Shown here: piece by piece, positions 58,785 through 64,000 of the stretch
Layout of the letters: each line of letters starts with the position of its first letter
Position numbering within the stretch: position 1 is the first letter of the stretch
Assembly: GCA_016647705.1 (NCBI GenBank)
Contig: CM028326.1
Location: 47,631,285 to 47,695,284 of the forward strand
Origin: Eucommia ulmoides
Lineage: Eukaryota; Streptophyta; Magnoliopsida; Garryales; Eucommiaceae
Reading direction: 5' to 3'
DNA: 64,000 nucleotides
Position numbers and translations under genes: made by a program
The notes under the pieces: generated by a model
What the model saw: the letters and a program-made list of their open reading frames with translations, nothing else
What the model was told of the DNA's origin: nothing
Databases searched by the model: none

Positions 58785-60840
58785 AATAATATTATAATTA
58801 TCACTTATTAAGTTATAAATTATAATTTATAAGAAAAAAAAATACACAAAAAAAAAAGATAAATAAAACAGAAAAATTAAAGCGACCTTACTATTCTAGC
58901 TCACCCTTACTTATATTATTACATTATGATATATTAAAAAAACTAAGGGTCAAATGTATAATTTAGCAAATTATTAAACATAGATCTAGAGTCCCAGACC
59001 AAATTGATCAGTCTAGGATAACCCAACTCAAGACGCAACTTCTAGGACGAAGATCAAAGCAGCCACCACCGACCACCTCGGCCACTATCGTTGACTTCTC
59101 TAATGAGTAGGTAAGTAACTCTCTAGTTTAATTCCCACGCCCCCTCCCCTCTCTCTTTCTCTTACTGCGTCGTGCACGATTTTCTTTATCTCCTCTCATT
59201 TTTCTCTTATTTTCTTTGTACGAACCTGGGGCATACGACCTAGGCGTCGCTAGGCAATGGTGGGAAGCACCCACCAAGTTTTGCACCCCCCCCCCCCAAT
59301 TGCCTAGGGGCACTTCCCTTGCGCCCCATCCCTGGGCGTGCCCCGCTATCGCCAATGACAACACTGTTTTTACTTAGACTAGTTTTCTTTGTTTTTCTCC
59401 ACTAAAATTACAAATAAGAATCTATAATTAATTGTGACGAGAAAAAAAAAATACAATAAATTTACAAGAGAATTATTTACTCTAACATGCGTTATATGAC
59501 AAATTTATTAAAAGTGTTGATCTCAATATTCTTAAATGGAAGTGAAAGATGCATCGTAGAGTACCCTGAGAAATATCTTTATTATAAATCCTCTTTCTAA
59601 GGACTTATTAATGCATTGAAATACAAAACAACAACAACTAAGACTTTGCCCCACTCAGGTAGTGTCGGGCTATATGAATCCGTTTACTCCATAATGATCG
59701 ATCAAGCGCCATCCCCTTAGTCTGGTTTAATGACATCAAATCAATTCTAATACTCGTCCCAAGTCCTCTTAGGCCTACCTCTACCTCTAGTGACCCTCCG
59801 CACTTAACCTAAATTGCATTTTCTCACTAGTGCTTCTATGAGTCGTCTATACACATGTCCAAACCACCGTAAACTATTTTTTCTCATATTTTCTTCGATA
59901 AGTGTTATTCCTAAATTTTCTAATAGTTTCATTCTTTAGGTTTATCCATTCTTGTCATCCCACTCATCCTCATTAGCATCCTCATTTCCGTCGCATCAAT
60001 TTTTTGGACATGTTGTCTTTACTACCCAACATTCTAAATCATACATAAGCGTCTGTCTTATCCCCATTTTTGTAGAATTTCCTTTTAAGTTTCAAAGGTA
60101 TCCTATGATCACATATTACCCCAACTGCACTTCTCCACTTCAACCATCCTACCTTGACTCCATGAGCAATATCCTCCTTGATTTCGTCATTTCTTTGAAT
60201 CATTGAACCTAAATATCTAAAATGATCAATCTTTGGAACCTCCTCATCTTCAATTTTGACCGCATCGTCATCTCTTCGGGCAAAAAATTGTAATGCATGT
60301 ATTCTATCTTACTTCTACTAACCTTAAAACCTCCAGACTCTAAGGCTTCTCTTTAGCTTTCTAAGGTAGTACTAACACTTATTCATCTGCAAATAACATA
60401 CTCTAACGTACCTTATCTTGAATATGTTCTCTGAGCTCATCCATACCCAGAAAGAAAATGTAAGAACTTAAAGATGATCATTGATGTAAACCTATATTAA
60501 TATGAAATGCACAAGTATCCCCCCCCTCTTGTTCGAACACTAGTGACTATATTGGATACTTGTGTCTTTTCTAGCACCCAACACAAAACTTCTCTAGATA
60601 CTTGATCATAAACCTTTTTCAGGTCCACAAATACCAAATGTAAATCTTTCTTCTTCTCTCAAAAATTTTTCACTGATCTACAAAGTAAATAAATAGATTA
60701 AGTGATTAATCGACTGAGCATAAATCCAAATGAATTCCATTTTATGCTCGTTTCATGTCTTATTCTATATTCAATCACTATCCCCAAGTTTCATAGTATA
60801 ACTCATAAGTTTTATGCCCCGATAGTTCCTTCAACTTTCA
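58785..60840 (-). repeat. Composite repeat, copy 2
   Basis: Counterpart of 50,934-53,046, including the same non-LINE stretch (58,785-59,620) and RTE 3' part. It differs by scattered substitutions and small indels, for example 'cagccaccaccgaccacctcggccactatcg' has extra bases relative to copy 1 (only partly quoted). Beyond 60,840 the RTE continues, whereas copy 1 is replaced by Tat-type sequence. Confidence 0.85.
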
Positions 60841-61860
60841 AAACCCCATTATTTTAGGAGATGAACACTAAGATACCCTTCTATTCATTAGGTCCTCAAA
60901 ATGTCATTGAAAAATCTAGTCAGCTACTCCATCCCAAGATCTTCTAAATCTTTTCATACCTCTATAGGTATCACATTTGGTCGTACTGCTCTTCCAATCT
61001 CCATCTTCTTTAGTGCTATTTTAATTTCCGAAACCTAATTCTTCTATGAAACCTAAAAATCCTATACAAAGATAAACTAGGCAACTCTAATGTAGATTCC
61101 CCAACATTATTCTCATTAAATAAACTATAAAAATAATTTTTCTATCCTTCCATAACTGTTCATTCTTCACCGGGACCTTCTCATCAGCGTCTTTGATATA
61201 TTTGATGCTTCTTGTATCTCTAATCTTTCGTTCATGTTTCCTAGAGAGTTTAAATATATCCCTTTCTCCAGCTTCTGTATCTAACTTTTGATACAAATTA
61301 TTGTACCCCCGAAATTTTGATTCTTTAATTACTTTTCTGCCTCCGTTTTTTCATGTTTATACTTTTCGCAACTCTTCTTACTACAACATTTTTTGTTTTC
61401 TTTATAAGCTATTTACTTGTAACAAACAGTTTTTCGGACTTTCTCATTCCACCACCAACTTTCTTTTTGTTGTGGTCCCCTTCCTCTGTAAAGTCCTAAA
61501 ACTTTTCTTCCTACCTCTCTAATACGACTCGTCATATCACCCCACATTTTTTTCATTTCCTCATGTCTCTTCCATAACTCATCATTGTTAATTTTATCAT
61601 TGAAGAACTCTATATTTTCACCTCTTAAATCTCTCCAACGTATCCTTGCATGTCTACTTATCTTAAACTCCTGCTTCTACCCCTGAAACTTCAAATCGGT
61701 TACCATGAGTCTATGTCAGGTAACAATACTCTCTGTAGGTACAATTTTACAATCCTTACATATTAAATAATCCCTTATTCTAGTGTGGACAAAGATTATT
61801 GGGCTATTCATCTGTCCACTATTAAATGTGATAAGGTGTTTCTCTCTTCCTAAAACAAGA
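59620..61860 (-). pseudogene. RTE-type LINE, endonuclease C-term to 3' end, copy 2
   Basis: Minus strand: 'SGQMNSPIIFVHTR' and 'CKDCKIVPTESIVT' (end of the endonuclease domain, near 61,740-61,830), 'INNDELWKRHEEMKKMWGDM', 'REVGRKVLGLYRGRGPQQKE', 'WWWNEKVRKTVCYK' (61,440-61,610), then 'RDIFKLSRKHERKIRDTRSI' (61,087-61,296), the RT region 60,700-60,350 with 'DLHLVFVDLKK', and a degenerate 'LFADE' box near 60,390. The 3' end at about 59,620-59,660 reads 'VGQSLSCCC' from a TTG tail. About two-thirds of an RTE, 5'-truncated, with many stops. Confidence 0.85.
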
Positions 61861-62088
61861 ATTCAAAAGAACTAAATAATAAGCCATATGTTTATTATGT
61901 AATATGTTAAACGATTTAGAAATTAATAGATTTTAGTTCGGTTCAGGCAAAACCCATACCGAATATTTTTTCCTGCAATATGTCATACTATTAGGTAATA
62001 ATCCATCACCTCCCTAAATTTAAAAAATATATATATATAACTAAAATTACGTAATTAAATTTTTATACCGAAAACCTTCAAAAATGAC

Positions 62089-62490
62089 TCATGGTGGCTT
62101 CAAGTGAATTTTTTTCAAATAGCGTACTTCACTCGATATGAAATTGTATTTTCTCCATCTTACGATTGGTTTAGATATTTTTCTCATTTTCTGTAATCCT
62201 TTATCCAATTCATTAAGTGGTAGTTCCTCAATCTCGAGCTTGTAACTTCGAAGTCCAAAATAAAATAATATTTCGATGGAATTCGATAGCACGTGCTTTT
62301 CAATGCCCAATAGGCTAAGTAAGTTGCGATGTTTCCCTCTAGATAAATGTGCAATATTTTTTACTTTCTGGTTTATATTTCCAATGGTATCGAATCCAAG
62401 AAATAATTCTCTTATATTATTCGCTTGGTTTATTTTTGTCTTAAAATGATTCACGGTTTGTTCACAATTACTATATATATTGAAATGCAA
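62089..62490 (-). CDS. Hypothetical 133-aa ORF
   Basis: Longest uninterrupted frame in the final 2 kb. Composition is ordinary for a soluble protein, with Leu/Ile-rich stretches spaced irregularly ('HRNLLSLLGIEKHVLSNSIE', 'LFYFGLRSYKLEIEELPLNE'). The pattern is faintly like leucine-rich repeats of plant NLR proteins, but no NB-ARC or LxxLxLxx core is clear. It could be a fragment of a host gene or chance in AT-rich DNA. No promoter or upstream exon was identified. Confidence 0.3.
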   Translation of the reverse strand: MHFNIYSNCEQTVNHFKTKINQANNIRELFLGFDTIGNINQKVKNIAHLSRGKHRNLLSLLGIEKHVLSNSIEILFYFGLRSYKLEIEELPLNELDKGLQKMRKISKPIVRWRKYNFISSEVRYLKKIHLKPP

Positions 62491-63739
62491 ATAATTATGT
62501 CTTTTGGCTTATTCGAGAAGACTGTGAAAAGTCGCAGCCTCTAGAATGTTAAATGAATCACATCTCAAAACTCTCACTACAGCTCCTACTCCGATAACTT
62601 GATTTTTGCTCACTTGTTCCTTTTATAATCCGTCTGTACATGTCATTTACTGCCTCAATGAAGCAGTTTCAATATTCTTACATCCATGATAAAATTCATC
62701 CATTAACAAATTTACTCTCTCGTGATCTAGAGTTGCTAGTTAGCAAATCGCAACAACTACCTTAGAAGCTGTAGAAAAATAAATATTTTAAACAATAAAT
62801 GGTCCTTTTTTTTCCATGCCAACGTTCAGTAACGAAAAACTCTAGCTAACTTCTCTCTTTCGTGCTTTTCCTCTGCTTGAAGAGAATTGAGTAACCCCGC
62901 CAACCCACAGGCCTACATTAAACTATAACGTGTGCTGGTGAAAATCACTTGATCAAGATCCAAGATCCCATTATTCCTTGTATCATAGGTAAGGAAAGTA
63001 AGATTTGCTCCCAAAGTACCCCAAAGGCTCAAAGATAGTCAATCAATAAGACCATAAGACCTTTGTAGAGTTCTCCAACAGCATAGAGTTTAGGATCAGC
63101 TTGCAAATTTGTGGCACCGTACTAATGGCACACTGTGCGCCTAAGTACGAAAATGCAATGCAATATCATTGTAAATAGAAAAATATAAGTAAAAATATTG
63201 CACATCTATCGAGAGGGAAACAACGCAGTTGACTTACCACCTATTGGGTGATAGACAAACATCTTCAATCAAACTTCATTGAAGCATAAGATTATTTTGG
63301 ACTTAGAAGTTACATGCTTGAGACCAAATAATTGCCCATTCAAATTGGAAGAAAGATTATAGAAAATGAGAAAAATTGCATACCCAGTTGTAAGATAGAG
63401 TAAATATCCTTCTATATGAGTAAAGTGCGTCATTTGAAAAAACCGTACCTGAAACCATTGCAATTCATTTTAGAAGGTATTTCAATTCAAAAAATTAATT
63501 ACATGATTTTTATTTTATTTTTAGTTTAGGGAAGCAATGGATAGCATATTGGTGGAAAAAAATAATCGATTTGGTTCTGCCAGAATCGAACTAAAAACTA
63601 TTGATTTATAAATATTTTAATATATTACACAATAAGTATTTAAGGTCACAAAACAATTATTCAAACATTTTTTTTGGTGCATGTATTACACGCACAGTTA
63701 TATTATATAGAAACTGTTAGTTTTCGACTTTCTGGATAG

Positions 63740-63810
63740 TATAAGGGGGTAAAATGTAGGTTATTATACTATAAGGGGGTGAAGTGATACTATGGGAAAG
63801 TATAAGGGGG
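63740..63810 (+). repeat. Three TATAAGGGGG repeats at about 30-bp spacing
   Basis: The decamer starts at 63,740, 63,770 and 63,801, each followed by G/A-rich text. It could be the edge of an unseen element or a short local tandem repeat. Confidence 0.75.
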
Positions 63811-64000
63811 GAAAGGCAATCAGCCCACATTTTAATTATTAAATCTGAGTTGAAGTTCTCTCCAAGTATAAAAGATGACTGCTATGAAATACATTTTGAT
63901 GATTTTTTATTTAAATATTTGTTTCATATTTCAAGGCATAAATAATTCCTTAGAAAAATTATTTCTAAGAAAGATATTCATCAGTGTATTCTACGATGCA

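Larger units (their letters stand above)
61861..64000. other. Unassigned AT-rich region
   Basis: No terminal repeat or known transposon motif. 62,890-63,120 is less AT-rich; on the minus strand it reads partly as protein ('ADPKLYAVGELYKGLMVLLI') with a stop soon after, too short to assign. Confidence 0.35.

Overview
This is a plant nuclear window, almost certainly from an angiosperm with a large, repeat-rich genome. It holds plant-specific lineages: Tekay-type chromovirus and Tat-type Ty3/gypsy elements, SIRE-type Ty1/copia elements with multi-kilobase LTRs, RTE LINEs, and a MuDR-like element with a plant GRF zinc-finger passenger. I found no intact host gene, rRNA, tRNA or CRISPR array. The coding signal comes from transposable elements, nearly all broken by stops and frameshifts. 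The sequence does not identify the species.

Layout. (1) 1-1,190: unassigned, with one small open frame. (2) 1,190-20,231: a nest. An outer Ogre/Tat-like LTR region (1,190-3,101 and 18,910-20,231) holds a SIRE-type solo LTR (3,102-18,810, target duplication ATATA). That LTR was hit by a second solo LTR (3,545-5,865) and by a complete Tekay-type element (6,021-15,889) with about 2.9-kb LTRs, no recognisable gag and a decayed pol. (3) 20,232-29,112: a SIRE-type element with both LTRs and most of pol deleted; its 5' LTR contains a 1.69-kb reverse-strand solo LTR from another family (21,472-23,159). (4) 29,113-30,690: unassigned AT-rich DNA. (5) 30,690-50,560: about 10.5 kb of a diverged AT-rich satellite with monomers of roughly 67-70 bp. 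It is interrupted by a truncated SIRE LTR (31,710-33,169), an RTE 3' end (35,880-36,148), a SIRE solo LTR (38,174-45,455) that itself holds a 4.9-kb MuDR-like element, and a short 284-bp insertion. The serial order of monomer variants repeats across the array, so it has a multi-kilobase higher-order period. (6) 50,934-53,046 and 58,785-60,840: two copies of one composite repeat made of an RTE LINE 3' part plus shared 3'-flanking DNA. A reverse-strand Tat-type gypsy element with an antisense extra ORF lies between them (53,047-58,640). (7) 61,861-64,000: unassigned AT-rich DNA with one 133-codon reverse ORF.

Nesting gives the relative age. The satellite predates the SIRE LTRs, and one of those predates the MuDR-like element. 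The outer LTR predates the 3,102-18,810 solo LTR, which predates both the 3,545-5,865 LTR and the Tekay element. Four complete LTRs stand alone with matching or near-matching 5-bp flanks, so LTR-LTR recombination has been a major way sequence was removed here.

The items most worth following up are the higher-order satellite, the MuDR-like element with its opposite-strand GRF gene, the composite RTE repeat that might reflect 3' transduction, and the recurring arrays of self-complementary motifs inside unrelated LTR families. No step used a database search, so family names rest on remembered motifs and on comparisons within the window.
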